From Flavobacterium aquicola (lineage in GTDB: Bacteria > Bacteroidota > Bacteroidia > Flavobacteriales > Flavobacteriaceae): a stretch of DNA of 64,000 nt. The notes under the pieces were generated by a model. The model saw only the letters and a program-made list of their open reading frames with translations. It made no database searches and was not told the DNA's origin. The position numbers were made by a program, and so were the translations under genes. How positions within the stretch are numbered: the stretch's first letter is position 1; each line of letters starts with the position of its first letter. Positions 36,235 through 45,455 of the stretch are shown piece after piece. The stretch covers positions 1-64,000 of the forward strand of contig NZ_QUNI01000007.1 of the NCBI RefSeq assembly GCF_003385115.1. Reading direction: 5' to 3'.

Positions 36235-36990
36235 ATGTTAAAAACACAGCTAAAAAACAGCAAAGAATATCAGCCCGGATTGTCTATTGATTGTGTAATC
36301 TTTGGTTTTGATGACAATCAGCTTAAAGTCTTGTTAATCAAAACCGGTTATGATGACAGCTGGTCTTTGCCTGGCGGATTTATTTCGATTGATGAGGATA
36401 TCGATACGGCAGCTGTTAGTGTTTTGCAGGCAAGAACAGGTCTTATGGGAATTTTTCTGAGGCAGTTTGCCACTTTTGGTACGGTGGGCAGAAATCAAAA
36501 TCATTTTAGCAGTGATTCTTTGGCTTATTTTGGAATTCCGCCCGAAGAGGAAAAGTGGTATAAAAGCAGGTTTGTAACAATAGGATATTATGCCTTAGTG
36601 AATTTTTCGAAAGCAATTCCAAGGATTGATAATCCTAGCGAAACTGTACAATGGGTCGACCATCACAAAGTTCCTGCATTGATTCTGGATCATAGAGCCA
36701 TACTTGATAGAGCACTTGAAACTCTAAGAACTGAACTTAGTTTAATGCCAGTAGGCTATAATCTGCTCCCAGAGAAGTTCACGATTCCCGACCTGCAAAA
36801 ATTATACGAAACCATACTGGGAAGAAAACTTGACCGTCGAAATTTTCTGAGGAAAATAACCGCTATTGGTATACTTACTAAATTGGACGAAAAAAAGAGC
36901 AACGTAGCTCATAAAGCACCCAATTTATATTGCTTTGACAAAAATAAATACGAAGAGGTGCTGAAAAATGGACTTACTCAGGGTTGGTAG
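36235..36990 (+). CDS. Nudix-domain transcriptional regulator (NrtR/AraR-like)
   Basis: This 251-residue cytoplasmic protein has an N-terminal Nudix fold (about 15-145) and a C-terminal winged helix (about 170-245, LPEKFTIPDLQKLYETILG, DRRNFLRKITAIGIL). In a working Nudix enzyme the box reads GX5EX7REUXEEXGU. Here GGFISIDEDIDTAAVSVLQ keeps the glycine and one acid, but the REUXEE core is replaced by VLQART, so hydrolase activity should be lost. That is the pattern of NrtR-type regulators, where the Nudix fold binds a ligand. In Bacteroidota the related AraR-type proteins sense sugars or their phosphates. Given the divergent GH3 gene, a sugar-responsive repressor is likely. Ligand and targets are inference. 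Confidence 0.85.
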   Translation: MLKTQLKNSKEYQPGLSIDCVIFGFDDNQLKVLLIKTGYDDSWSLPGGFISIDEDIDTAAVSVLQARTGLMGIFLRQFATFGTVGRNQNHFSSDSLAYFGIPPEEEKWYKSRFVTIGYYALVNFSKAIPRIDNPSETVQWVDHHKVPALILDHRAILDRALETLRTELSLMPVGYNLLPEKFTIPDLQKLYETILGRKLDRRNFLRKITAIGILTKLDEKKSNVAHKAPNLYCFDKNKYEEVLKNGLTQGW

Positions 36991-37060
36991 ATTAAGGTAT
37001 TATTTTTAATACGGTATGCAGAATACGGATTGTTATGCGACGTAGACCATAAAAATTTGC

Positions 37061-38371
37061 TTATATCTTCAAGCTGTTGTATTTCAATAAATTTATTTTC
37101 AAGCTAATATACTGCAGCTGAAGCCCATTCTTTAATACATCATATTCAGCTGAAAGTAATTGGTTTTTTACCGAAGAATACAAAATAGCTTCTACCTTTC
37201 CGTTAGTAAATTTAGCTTGGGTAGTGTTTAGAGATGCTTTTGCGTATTGCTGTTTTTCATTCAGTTTTTTCTGAAGCTGCAGATAATTCTTTTTGTTTTG
37301 TTCTTCAAGTGCAATCTGTTTATCCAATTCCTGTTTTTCCTGTTCTATAGTCTGTTTCGATTTTTCGCTCTCAATTTTCGAAGCAGTTATTTTTTTATTA
37401 TTTCTAAATCCATTAAAAATGGGAACATTCATTTGGATTCCAACTTGCTGGTTTTTGTTGTCTGCCAATTGATTTTTAAAACTATCTGTATTTCCAGTTG
37501 GATTATTCAAAATAGTGTAGTAAAAAGTAGAGTAGCCGTAATAAGCCGAAAGTACGGGTAAATTATTCGCTCTTTCTAAATTTACAGATTTCAAACTATT
37601 TTGATACCGAAGTTCGGCACGCTGTATTTTTGGGTTATTGATTGTGTTTTCAAGATCATTGGCTGCACTTTCATTTAATGCATTTACTAAAACTACTTCT
37701 TCGGTTGCAATAGCTGTAGCATTCATCAATTGAAATAACTGCAATTTTTTTATTCCGTAAAGCTGTTCGGATTCCAAATTTCTATTTTCTTCTTCGGCAA
37801 AACTCAATTGCATATCATATAAATCGCTTTGAGGTTTACTTCCAATAGCGACTTCTTTTGTTACTCTGTCTAAATTAAAAACAGCTTGTTTGAACTGTTC
37901 TTTCTGAATTTTTAATAGTTCCTGAACATAAAGTGCCTGATAAAAGCTTTCCAAAATTTGTAATTTATATTCATTTTCAATGACTTCCTTATCAGCTTTG
38001 GCGAGTTCAATGGTAATTTTATCTTTTTTGGCATTTGCAAAAGCACTAAAATCTATCAAATTTGTTCGGGCATTCAGATAGAAATTATCATTTTGAATAT
38101 TGGAACTTACCCTCCCGTTTGATGCTGGATCTATGGTTGAACCAAAATTATAACTTTGTTGTCCAGTTAAATCCACAATAGGCAGCATTCGGTTTAAAAC
38201 GGAATTTTGAGATTTCTGAGTTCGTTTAATTTCCAGCTGTCTTATTTTTATTTCTAGATTATTCTGCAATGCAGTTTCAATGCATTTAGTAAGCGGCCAG
38301 GAATTTTCCTGACCCCTTACTAAGGCAAAAAATGAAAAAAAGATAATGGTTAAAATGATTTTATTATTCAT
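37061..38371 (-). CDS. TolC-family outer membrane efflux protein
   Basis: This 436-residue protein should form the outer-membrane channel of the exporter encoded upstream on the same strand. It has a signal peptide (about 1-20, ending ALVRGQ) and two outer-membrane-efflux-protein repeats, starting with WPLTKCIETALQNNLEIKI, with long heptad-like helices rich in Gln, Lys and Glu, for example QTIEQEKQELDKQIALEEQN. The length fits TolC proteins. Its start overlaps the end of the permease gene by 8 bp, so translation is probably coupled and the gene closes the operon. Confidence 0.9.
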   Translation of the reverse strand: MNNKIILTIIFFSFFALVRGQENSWPLTKCIETALQNNLEIKIRQLEIKRTQKSQNSVLNRMLPIVDLTGQQSYNFGSTIDPASNGRVSSNIQNDNFYLNARTNLIDFSAFANAKKDKITIELAKADKEVIENEYKLQILESFYQALYVQELLKIQKEQFKQAVFNLDRVTKEVAIGSKPQSDLYDMQLSFAEEENRNLESEQLYGIKKLQLFQLMNATAIATEEVVLVNALNESAANDLENTINNPKIQRAELRYQNSLKSVNLERANNLPVLSAYYGYSTFYYTILNNPTGNTDSFKNQLADNKNQQVGIQMNVPIFNGFRNNKKITASKIESEKSKQTIEQEKQELDKQIALEEQNKKNYLQLQKKLNEKQQYAKASLNTTQAKFTNGKVEAILYSSVKNQLLSAEYDVLKNGLQLQYISLKINLLKYNSLKI

Positions 38372-40784
38372 ACTTTAAATATTTTAAAACATCAGTTTTT
38401 GTAGCCTGATAAGCCCTTGACAGTACAATTGTCAGTGTTAAAGCTAATAGAATTACAAATCCGGATAGGAATGGAAATGTGGTCATGTCAATTCTAAAAG
38501 CAAAATTCTCGAGCCATTTGTTCAATAAATAATACACCGGAAATAATGCAGTCAGGAAGCCTATAATGCAATATAAAATGTATTGTTTTGAGAGTTCTTT
38601 CAATAAAGCATTCGTTTCTGCACCAAGCGTTTTGCGGATTGCGATTTCTTTCATCCGTCTTTGTATCGAATAAGAAGCCAAAGCAAATAATCCGAAAAGT
38701 GCAATACAGACAACTATAATATTAAGCAGCGAAAACAGGTTCTTTTGTTTTACGTAAGTTTCATAAGTTCTAGCATATTCTTTATCTACAAAATCATATT
38801 TAAAAGGATATTCGGTATCGACAGTTGTCCAGAATTTCTCGATATCGGCTATGGTGTTTTCAACATTATCTGCTCTTAGTTTTATATAAACTTTGCTAAT
38901 ATTTTGAGCTATATCAACAGTTTTTGGATGATAAAAACACATTGGCGGTACTTCGGATTCTGGACTCAATATATTAAAATCTTTAACAACACCTATAATT
39001 TTTAATGGTCTGTTTCTAATGTGGATTTCTTGCCCGACCGGCTCCTTCATACTCATTAATTTTTGGGCTGCTTCATTAATTAAAACAGAAGAAATAGAAT
39101 CAGAAGCATATTTTTCGTCAAGCCCTCTGCCTTTTATGATTTTTATTTTCATCATTTGCAGAAAATTATAATCTGCTGCCACCGAACGCTCTTTAAAAAG
39201 TACATCTTTATACAGTACCGGACCTGTTGAATTGTCAGAACCATCAAAAGACATAAGAGCTGTTGAAACATTTTCGACTCCCTTTATTTTCGCCAGCTCA
39301 TTCTTGATTGTTATATATTTATTATAAATATGCTGTCCAGGGTTTTCTGTTTCGTAATCCGAATTTGGAAAATTTAAGTTAATTTCAATTACCTGATCTC
39401 CTTTGAAACCTAAATCTTTATTATTCAGATAGCTGATCTGCTGGTATACAATATGTGATCCAATGATGAAAAATGCTGCAATGGCAAATTGAAAAACCAG
39501 CATTCCGTTGCGCAGCCAAACGCCGCTTTTACTTCGTCCAAAATTTCCTTTCAGTACTTTTAAGGTTTCGAAATTAGAAACATAAACCGCCGGAAATATT
39601 CCCGCTAATAAAATGGTAATTATAAAAACCAGAATCAATTGTGAATAAAAATGAGTACCAATAATTCTTAAATTTTTATCCAAAAATTCGTTGTAATACG
39701 GCAGAGTCAGCTCAACAATTACCAATGCTAATAATATTGAAAAGGAACTGATCAAGATAGTTTCAAAAATGAATTGGGTAACTATATTGCCTTTTGATGC
39801 CCCAGCGATTTTGCGCACTCCCACTTCTTTGGCACGTTTTATAGCATTGGCTATAGCCAGATTAATATAGTTGACAATCGACAAAATGAGAATTAAAATG
39901 GACAGTCCTGCCATAATCATTAAGAATTGATAATTACCCCGGCCTTCCGGATATCCGTCCATTACCGAATGTAATCTTGCTTTTGAGAGCGGTTCGATGA
40001 AAACAGTAAAATGCCCAATTTTCTTTGCCATTTCTTCAGGTGTAAAACCAGCTTGTTTTGCTTCTAAAACAATAACTTCATCGTAATATGCTTTTTCAAG
40101 CATCTTTTTAGTGGCTTCTGCTTTTGCCGGATCTTTTAATTTTAAAAGGATTTTTAATGAAAATAGGCCGTATTGTTTTTGCGGATCCATTATATCATTC
40201 ATTGTATTAACCACAGCATCAGGAGCAATTGACGAATTACCCGGAATACGATATACAGCACGAACTGTAAACATTGTATCAAAGCATTTGATTTGTTTTC
40301 CAATTGGGTTTTCATCCCCAAAAATACGTTTCGCAAGATTTTCGGAAACTGCAATTCCAGAATCGTCTTTTAATGCTGAAACTGCATTTCCCTGAATTAT
40401 TTTAAAAGGAAAAAGAGAAAAGAAATTACGCTCAGTATTGATGATTTTATCTACTAAAGTTTTCTTTCCTTTGTAAATAATTTTGTCTTTTTGGTACCAA
40501 TCGTCAGCAAATACAATAGTTTCAACATTTGTGTCTTTTTCTAAATAAGGTTTTAACCGCGCTGGATGCTCAGCCATAATCGGCATATCGGTCAATTGCA
40601 CCAATACCTGATAAACACTATCCTTTTCAGGATTCCAGGCATCATAGCTTTGTTCGTCATTCCAATACAGGAGTGCGAAAACCAGTCCTGAAATCCCGAT
40701 ACTCAAACCCAAAATATTTAAAGCTGTAAAAAACTTGTTCTTTTTGATATGATATAAAAATATATTAATCCAATTTTTCAGCAT
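38364..40784 (-). CDS. ABC transporter permease, MacB/FtsX type (second of two)
   Basis: This 806-residue membrane protein has an N-terminal helix (FFTALNILGLSIGISGLVF), a MacB-type periplasmic domain, a three-helix FtsX domain (VVNYINLAIANAIKRAKEVG, VRKIAGASKG), a second periplasmic domain and a second FtsX unit (LLNIIVVCIALFGLFALASY, MKEIAIRKTLGAETNALLKE). It is thus a double-length permease with two FtsX modules, as in large Bacteroidota antimicrobial-peptide-type transporters. It is a paralogue of the gene just upstream (40787-43216), with colinear motifs throughout, and starts 2 bp after that gene stops. No ATPase domain is present; the ATPase is encoded separately at 43320. Confidence 0.9.
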   Translation of the reverse strand: MLKNWINIFLYHIKKNKFFTALNILGLSIGISGLVFALLYWNDEQSYDAWNPEKDSVYQVLVQLTDMPIMAEHPARLKPYLEKDTNVETIVFADDWYQKDKIIYKGKKTLVDKIINTERNFFSLFPFKIIQGNAVSALKDDSGIAVSENLAKRIFGDENPIGKQIKCFDTMFTVRAVYRIPGNSSIAPDAVVNTMNDIMDPQKQYGLFSLKILLKLKDPAKAEATKKMLEKAYYDEVIVLEAKQAGFTPEEMAKKIGHFTVFIEPLSKARLHSVMDGYPEGRGNYQFLMIMAGLSILILILSIVNYINLAIANAIKRAKEVGVRKIAGASKGNIVTQFIFETILISSFSILLALVIVELTLPYYNEFLDKNLRIIGTHFYSQLILVFIITILLAGIFPAVYVSNFETLKVLKGNFGRSKSGVWLRNGMLVFQFAIAAFFIIGSHIVYQQISYLNNKDLGFKGDQVIEINLNFPNSDYETENPGQHIYNKYITIKNELAKIKGVENVSTALMSFDGSDNSTGPVLYKDVLFKERSVAADYNFLQMMKIKIIKGRGLDEKYASDSISSVLINEAAQKLMSMKEPVGQEIHIRNRPLKIIGVVKDFNILSPESEVPPMCFYHPKTVDIAQNISKVYIKLRADNVENTIADIEKFWTTVDTEYPFKYDFVDKEYARTYETYVKQKNLFSLLNIIVVCIALFGLFALASYSIQRRMKEIAIRKTLGAETNALLKELSKQYILYCIIGFLTALFPVYYLLNKWLENFAFRIDMTTFPFLSGFVILLALTLTIVLSRAYQATKTDVLKYLKYE

Positions 40785-40786
40785 GG

Positions 40787-43216
40787 TTATTCGTATTTTA
40801 AATATTTTAAAACATCTACTCTTGTGGCCTGATAGGCTTTTGATAGTACTACCAACAGTGTGAGTGACAGTAAAGCGGCGAAACCAATTATAAATGGATA
40901 AATCGAAATGTCAATTCTATTTGCGAAATTTTCTAACCATCTATTGAGTAAATAATAAACAGGGAACAAAGCAATTAGAAATCCAATTAAACTGAAAATG
41001 ATATATTGTTTGGAAAGTTCTTTTAGCAAAGCATTTGTTTCGGCACCAAGTGTTTTTCGGATAGCAATTTCTTTCATGCGTCTTTCGATAGAATAAGAAG
41101 CCAAAGCAAATAACCCGAAAAGAGCAATCATAATTACTATAACATTTAGTAGAGAGAAAAGATTTTTTTGCTTCACATAAGTTTTATAAGTTCTCATATA
41201 ACTTTTGTCAATAAAATCATAGTGGAATGGGTAATCTGAATCTACTTTTGCTGTCCAGAATTTTTCAATAGCTCCAATAGTCTGTTCAGTATTTTCGGCT
41301 TCTAGTTTTACATAAATGTGATTTATGTTTCCTATCATCCAATCCACAGTTTTGAAATGAAAAAACACCATTGGAGGCACTTTTCCTTGTGGACTGAAGA
41401 GACTGAAATCTTTAACAACTCCGATAATTTTGAGTTTATGGTCATTCCAATCGACAATTTTTCCAATTGGATTTTTCTCGTTCATTATTTTTAAAGCAGC
41501 CTCATTGACCATCATCGAGTTTATAGTATCCGAAGCTATTTTTGGATTTAAATAACGTCCTTGTGCCATTTCGATTTTCATCATTTCGAGCATTCCAAAA
41601 TCGACAGCCAGATTTTGACCTTGAATATTGTTCCCTTTGTAGCTAAAACCAGATGACGAATCATTTCCGCCGCCAAAACGGAATGCCCCTGTTGTTACCT
41701 GCTGTACGCCTTTAATTTTTGATAATTCATTTTTTATAGTTGTGTAACGATCAAAAATTAACTGCTCTGGATTTTTTGCCTTAAAAACTGCTTCTGGTTT
41801 AAAGTAAAAAATTTCTAAAACTTGAGATCCCGAAAAGCCCAGACTTTTGGTGCTTAAATAGTGTACTTGCTCATACACAATGTAGGAACCAATAATAAAG
41901 AAAGAAGCAATGGAAAATTGAAGAATCAGCATTCCGTTTCGAAGCCACACGCCGCTTTTATTTCTGCCAAAATTTCCTTTCAGTACTTTTAAGGTTTCAA
42001 AATTAGATACGTAAATCGCTGGAAAAACGCCTGCAAAGATTACAGTAATTATAAAAATCAATATGATCTGCAGGTAAAACTGATTTCCATAAATGATTAA
42101 TGTTTTATCTAAAAATTCATTGTAATATGGTAATGACAGCTCAACGATAGCTAGAGCAAGCAGAATAGATGAGAGAACAGTGATGACAGTTTCAAACAGA
42201 AACTGCTTTATTATTTCTGTTTTCGAAGCGCCTACAATTTTGCGGACACCTACTTCTTTTGCACGGCGAATGGCATTTGCTGTAGCAAGATTAATATAGT
42301 TGACAATTGATAATACTAATATCAAAATGGATAATCCTGACATTATCAGCAGAAATTGATAATTGCCTTTTCCCTCTGGTGATCCCTGGCCTTGAGTATG
42401 TAATCTAGAAATTGAAAGCGGTTCCAGAAAAAAATTAAACTTCCCATATTTTGACTCGAATTCTTTGGGAGTAATTCCTTCGGCCTTCGCATCTTTAATT
42501 GTTTTGTTCTGATAGTAAATAGAGGTAAGTTTTTTTGAAATTTCACCGGCTTTTGATGGATCTTTTAATTTGATATACCAGCCATTATTAAAATTCCCCC
42601 AGCTGGTTTTATCTCGATCTATTCTTGGTTTCATATTATTCACTACCGCATCAGGAGCAATAGATGAGTTTTGAGTAATTTTATATACTGCGGTTACTGT
42701 AAGAAATTGATCTTCATACTGAATTTGTTTTCCAATAGGATTTTCAGTTCCAAAAAAAAGTGCTGCAGTTTCCTCTTTCATGGCAATGCTGTTTTCATTT
42801 TGCAATGCTGTTTTTGGATTTCCCTTAACAAATTCAAAAGGAAAGAAGTCAAAGAAATTATTTTGGCTGTTAAATAATTTTTCGATAATTATTTTTTTGC
42901 CATTGTATTTATACAGCGGTGATTCGTACCAGTTTTCGCAGTACATCATCTTTTCTATATTGGCATCATCTTTTAATAATGGTTCGAATGTTACAGGTGC
43001 ATTTGTCCAGACTCTTTCCTCCCCAATGTCGACCAAAACTTGAAAAACGGTATCTTTTCCAGGATTCCAGTCATTGTAACTTTGCTCGTCATTCCAATAT
43101 AAAATCGCAAAAATTAATCCGGCAATTCCAATGCTCAAACCAAGAATATTTAAAGCCGTAAAGAGTTTATTGTTCTTGATATGATATATAAATATAGTTG
43201 TCCAATTTTTTATCAT
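40787..43216 (-). CDS. ABC transporter permease, MacB/FtsX type (first of two)
   Basis: This 809-residue permease has the same layout as its downstream neighbour: N-terminal helix (LFTALNILGLSIGIAGLIF), MacB-type periplasmic domain, FtsX unit (VVNYINLATANAIRRAKEVG, VRKIVGASKTEI), second periplasmic domain and second FtsX unit (VIVMIALFGLFALASYSIER, MKEIAIRKTLGAETNALLKE). The pair arose by tandem duplication and probably work as a heterodimer or as alternative permeases for the one ATPase. A 103-bp gap separates it from the ATPase gene upstream. The exported compound is unknown; antimicrobial peptides, lipopeptides or small hydrophobic molecules are usual for the family. Confidence 0.9.
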   Translation of the reverse strand: MIKNWTTIFIYHIKNNKLFTALNILGLSIGIAGLIFAILYWNDEQSYNDWNPGKDTVFQVLVDIGEERVWTNAPVTFEPLLKDDANIEKMMYCENWYESPLYKYNGKKIIIEKLFNSQNNFFDFFPFEFVKGNPKTALQNENSIAMKEETAALFFGTENPIGKQIQYEDQFLTVTAVYKITQNSSIAPDAVVNNMKPRIDRDKTSWGNFNNGWYIKLKDPSKAGEISKKLTSIYYQNKTIKDAKAEGITPKEFESKYGKFNFFLEPLSISRLHTQGQGSPEGKGNYQFLLIMSGLSILILVLSIVNYINLATANAIRRAKEVGVRKIVGASKTEIIKQFLFETVITVLSSILLALAIVELSLPYYNEFLDKTLIIYGNQFYLQIILIFIITVIFAGVFPAIYVSNFETLKVLKGNFGRNKSGVWLRNGMLILQFSIASFFIIGSYIVYEQVHYLSTKSLGFSGSQVLEIFYFKPEAVFKAKNPEQLIFDRYTTIKNELSKIKGVQQVTTGAFRFGGGNDSSSGFSYKGNNIQGQNLAVDFGMLEMMKIEMAQGRYLNPKIASDTINSMMVNEAALKIMNEKNPIGKIVDWNDHKLKIIGVVKDFSLFSPQGKVPPMVFFHFKTVDWMIGNINHIYVKLEAENTEQTIGAIEKFWTAKVDSDYPFHYDFIDKSYMRTYKTYVKQKNLFSLLNVIVIMIALFGLFALASYSIERRMKEIAIRKTLGAETNALLKELSKQYIIFSLIGFLIALFPVYYLLNRWLENFANRIDISIYPFIIGFAALLSLTLLVVLSKAYQATRVDVLKYLKYE

Positions 43217-43319
43217 GTGATTTGATTCTTTAATTTGATTGATGAACTTACTAAAATGCCAGATTAAGCCATTCGAGTAAGATGGTGATGATTGATATTA
43301 TAATTTTAAAGAGCATGTT

Positions 43320-44021
43320 TTATACTTTAAAAACATCGACGTTTCTTTGATTTACTTTTTCAGAAATGACAGCTCCATCTTTCATATTAATCGTTCTTTG
43401 CGAAAAAGAAGCATCATAATCAGAGTGGGTAACCATCATTATTGTTGCGCCGTTAGCATGCAGATCGGTTAATAATTCCATTACTTCATTTCCGTTTTTA
43501 CTGTCAAGGTTTCCTGTTGGCTCATCGGCAAGAATAATTTTCGGGTCGTTTATTAAAGCTCTAGCTACGGCAACACGCTGCTGCTGTCCTCCGGAAAGCT
43601 GCTGCGGATAATGTTTCAAACGATGCGAGATATTTAGTTTTTCGGCTATCGTTTCTACTTTTTGTTTTCTTTCTGATGAAGGAACATTGTTGTAAATAAG
43701 TGGTAATTCAATGTTATCATAAACTGATAATTCATCGATCAGGTTGAAATTCTGAAAAATAAAACCAATATTTTCTTTTCTTGCTTTTGATTTTTGTTTC
43801 TCTTTCAGCCCGATCATCTCTTGATTAAGTAATTCGTAACTGCCGCCAGAAGCACTGTCTAAAAGCCCGACTATGTTCAGTAAAGTTGATTTTCCGCTTC
43901 CCGAAGATCCCATGATGGATACAAAATCACCTTGATTGATGGTTAGCGAAACTTCACTTAATGCTTTGGTTTCTACTTCCTCGGTTCTAAATACTTTTGA
44001 AAGGTTTTTAATTTGAATCAT
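43320..44021 (-). CDS. ABC transporter ATP-binding protein (LolD/MacB type)
   Basis: This 233-residue ATPase has a Walker A motif [12 protein letters not shown], signature [15 protein letters not shown], Walker [13 protein letters not shown] and a switch His in MVTHSD. The N-terminal [20 protein letters not shown] and the DSASGG segment after Walker A fit the MacB/LolD/FtsE class that works with FtsX-type permeases. It is encoded between the membrane-fusion protein and the two permeases on the same strand and should drive both. Confidence 0.93.
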   Translation of the reverse strand: MIQIKNLSKVFRTEEVETKALSEVSLTINQGDFVSIMGSSGSGKSTLLNIVGLLDSASGGSYELLNQEMIGLKEKQKSKARKENIGFIFQNFNLIDELSVYDNIELPLIYNNVPSSERKQKVETIAEKLNISHRLKHYPQQLSGGQQQRVAVARALINDPKIILADEPTGNLDSKNGNEVMELLTDLHANGATIMMVTHSDYDASFSQRTINMKDGAVISEKVNQRNVDVFKV

Positions 44022-44076
44022 AATTATTGTTCGTTTTTTGATTGATGATATTTTTTATAATTGTTTATTTTTCTCT

Positions 44077-45315
44077 TTACTCGAAATTCAGAATTTCTGC
44101 CTGTTTATAATCTTTATACGATGAGGTAATTACTTTTTCACCCGCTTTCAAACCGCTGAGCACTTCATAATACAATGGGTTTTCTCTTCCAAGTTTAATT
44201 GCTCTTCTTTCGGCTTTATTTCCGTTGACAACAAAAATCCATTTTCCATTGGTTTCTTCATAAAAACTTCCTTTCGAAAGTACTACCGTCTTGGTTTTTT
44301 CTGAAAGATTTAATTTTACACCAAAACTCAAACCTTGTTTTAAATCCATTTTTTCGTTTGAAACGAAATCTAACTCGACCTGAAATCTTCCGTTTTTAAC
44401 TTCGGGAATTAACTTTGTTATTCGAACATCGACATTTTTATTGTCAAAACTGACGGTTCCTTTTTGGTTTTCGGCAACTTTATCTAAATAAAATTCATCA
44501 ATATCTGCCATTAATTTATAACCTTTTTGATCGTCGATAAAACCAATGCTGGTATTCTGAGCATATGTTTTCCCGAGTATTGGTTCAAATGATGAAAGCC
44601 TGCCGGAAATTGGTGCGGTTATTAAAAAATTCTTTTTATTGGCTCTCAAAATGCCCAGACTTTTATTCATGATTCCAATTGATTGATTGAGCTGTCCAAT
44701 CTGAATCTGGTTTGCCTGCTTTTCCTTGCTCACACTTTGTTTAATGATACTCATCCTTTCTTTCTGAAAGCGATAATTTTCTTTGGTTTTCTCCCATTCG
44801 CTTTTAGCGAGAATCTCCTGTTCAAACAGACTCTTATTAGAATCCAATAAATTTTTAGAATCCAGATAATCGTGTTCTATGGCGATTAAATCTTTTCCTA
44901 AATTCAATTCCTGATTTCTCAAATCAAGTTTTGCTTTGTTCAGATTATTAATCTGTTCAATAATCGCCGTTTCCTGCTGCATGTAAGCTAATTCAGCATT
45001 TGGATTATATAATCTTGCCAGCGATTGTCCTTTCGTAACCATGTCTCCGTTTTCTACAAATATTTCCTGTACGGCTCCGCCTTCAATAATATTAATCAGC
45101 ATTGAATTTAGCGGCACCGCTTTTGCCTGAAAGGACATGAAGTCTTCAAAAAAATCATTCTCTACAGTTTTTATAGTAATCTCTTCTTTCTTTACATTCA
45201 GACTTCTTTTCTTGGTTGCCGAAATAAAAACGAAGTAACCAATGACTAAGATAATTGGCAAAGCGATTAAAAGATACTTATTTTTGTTAGTTTTACGTGT
45301 AATTATAGTGTCCAT
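44077..45315 (-). CDS. Membrane-fusion (HlyD-type) periplasmic adaptor protein
   Basis: This 412-residue protein has an N-terminal membrane anchor (KYLLIALPIILVIGYFVF), a biotinyl-lipoyl-like half motif (GGAVQEIFVENGDMVTKGQ), a long coiled-coil hairpin (about 110-230), a beta-barrel domain (ITAPISGRLSSF, GFIDDQKGYKLMADID) and a C-terminal membrane-proximal domain (VLSGLKAGEKVITSSYK). It links the inner-membrane permeases to TolC. I start it at 45315, the Met in front of the anchor; a longer frame reaches 45432 but would put 39 unlikely residues before the anchor and would run through the promoter region. It is the first gene of the exporter operon and lies just downstream of the sigma-54-like element. 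Confidence 0.9.
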   Translation of the reverse strand: MDTIITRKTNKNKYLLIALPIILVIGYFVFISATKKRSLNVKKEEITIKTVENDFFEDFMSFQAKAVPLNSMLINIIEGGAVQEIFVENGDMVTKGQSLARLYNPNAELAYMQQETAIIEQINNLNKAKLDLRNQELNLGKDLIAIEHDYLDSKNLLDSNKSLFEQEILAKSEWEKTKENYRFQKERMSIIKQSVSKEKQANQIQIGQLNQSIGIMNKSLGILRANKKNFLITAPISGRLSSFEPILGKTYAQNTSIGFIDDQKGYKLMADIDEFYLDKVAENQKGTVSFDNKNVDVRITKLIPEVKNGRFQVELDFVSNEKMDLKQGLSFGVKLNLSEKTKTVVLSKGSFYEETNGKWIFVVNGNKAERRAIKLGRENPLYYEVLSGLKAGEKVITSSYKDYKQAEILNFE

Positions 45316-45338
45316 TTCTGATGATTTGATTAACCTAA

Positions 45339-45354
45339 GGGGATAATCGTGCCA
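45339..45354 (-). promoter_or_regulatory. Sigma-54-like -24/-12 promoter for exporter operon
   Basis: Read on the minus strand the sequence is TGGCACG-ATTA-TCCCC. The -24 block TGGCACG is a perfect match to the RpoN consensus. The -12 block should be TTGCW; here T and C at the correct spacing are kept but the key G is a C, so it is imperfect. It would start transcription about 13 bp before the adaptor ATG. The gene encoding an NtrC-type activator is divergent, which strengthens the call. Confidence 0.5.
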
Positions 45355-45415
45355 CAAATTAAAACATTGTAATGTCTTTATTTTTAAGGCTTTATTTTTA
45401 ATCGAATTTTTAAAG

Positions 45416-45452
45416 TGTTCATTATCGAACACCTTTTGTACGAAACCGAACA
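45416..45452. promoter_or_regulatory. Two tandem dyads, probable enhancer sites for the NtrC-type regulator
   Basis: TGTTC-N6-GAACA at 45416-45431 and TGTAC-N6-GAACA at 45437-45452 are two copies of the same dyad with centres 21 bp apart, i.e. two helical turns. They lie about 85-110 bp upstream of the sigma-54-like promoter, a usual distance for bacterial enhancer-binding proteins, and end 4 bp before the regulator's own ATG. The first dyad is flanked by one more matching base pair on each side (GTGTTC/GAACAC). Binding by the adjacent regulator is inference. Confidence 0.6.
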
Positions 45453-45455
45453 GTA

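Noticed and set aside
45316..45432. Long N-terminal extension of the membrane-fusion protein
   Set aside because: The extra 39 residues have no anchor features, and the frame would cover the promoter-like element; the start at 45315 leads directly into the membrane anchor.
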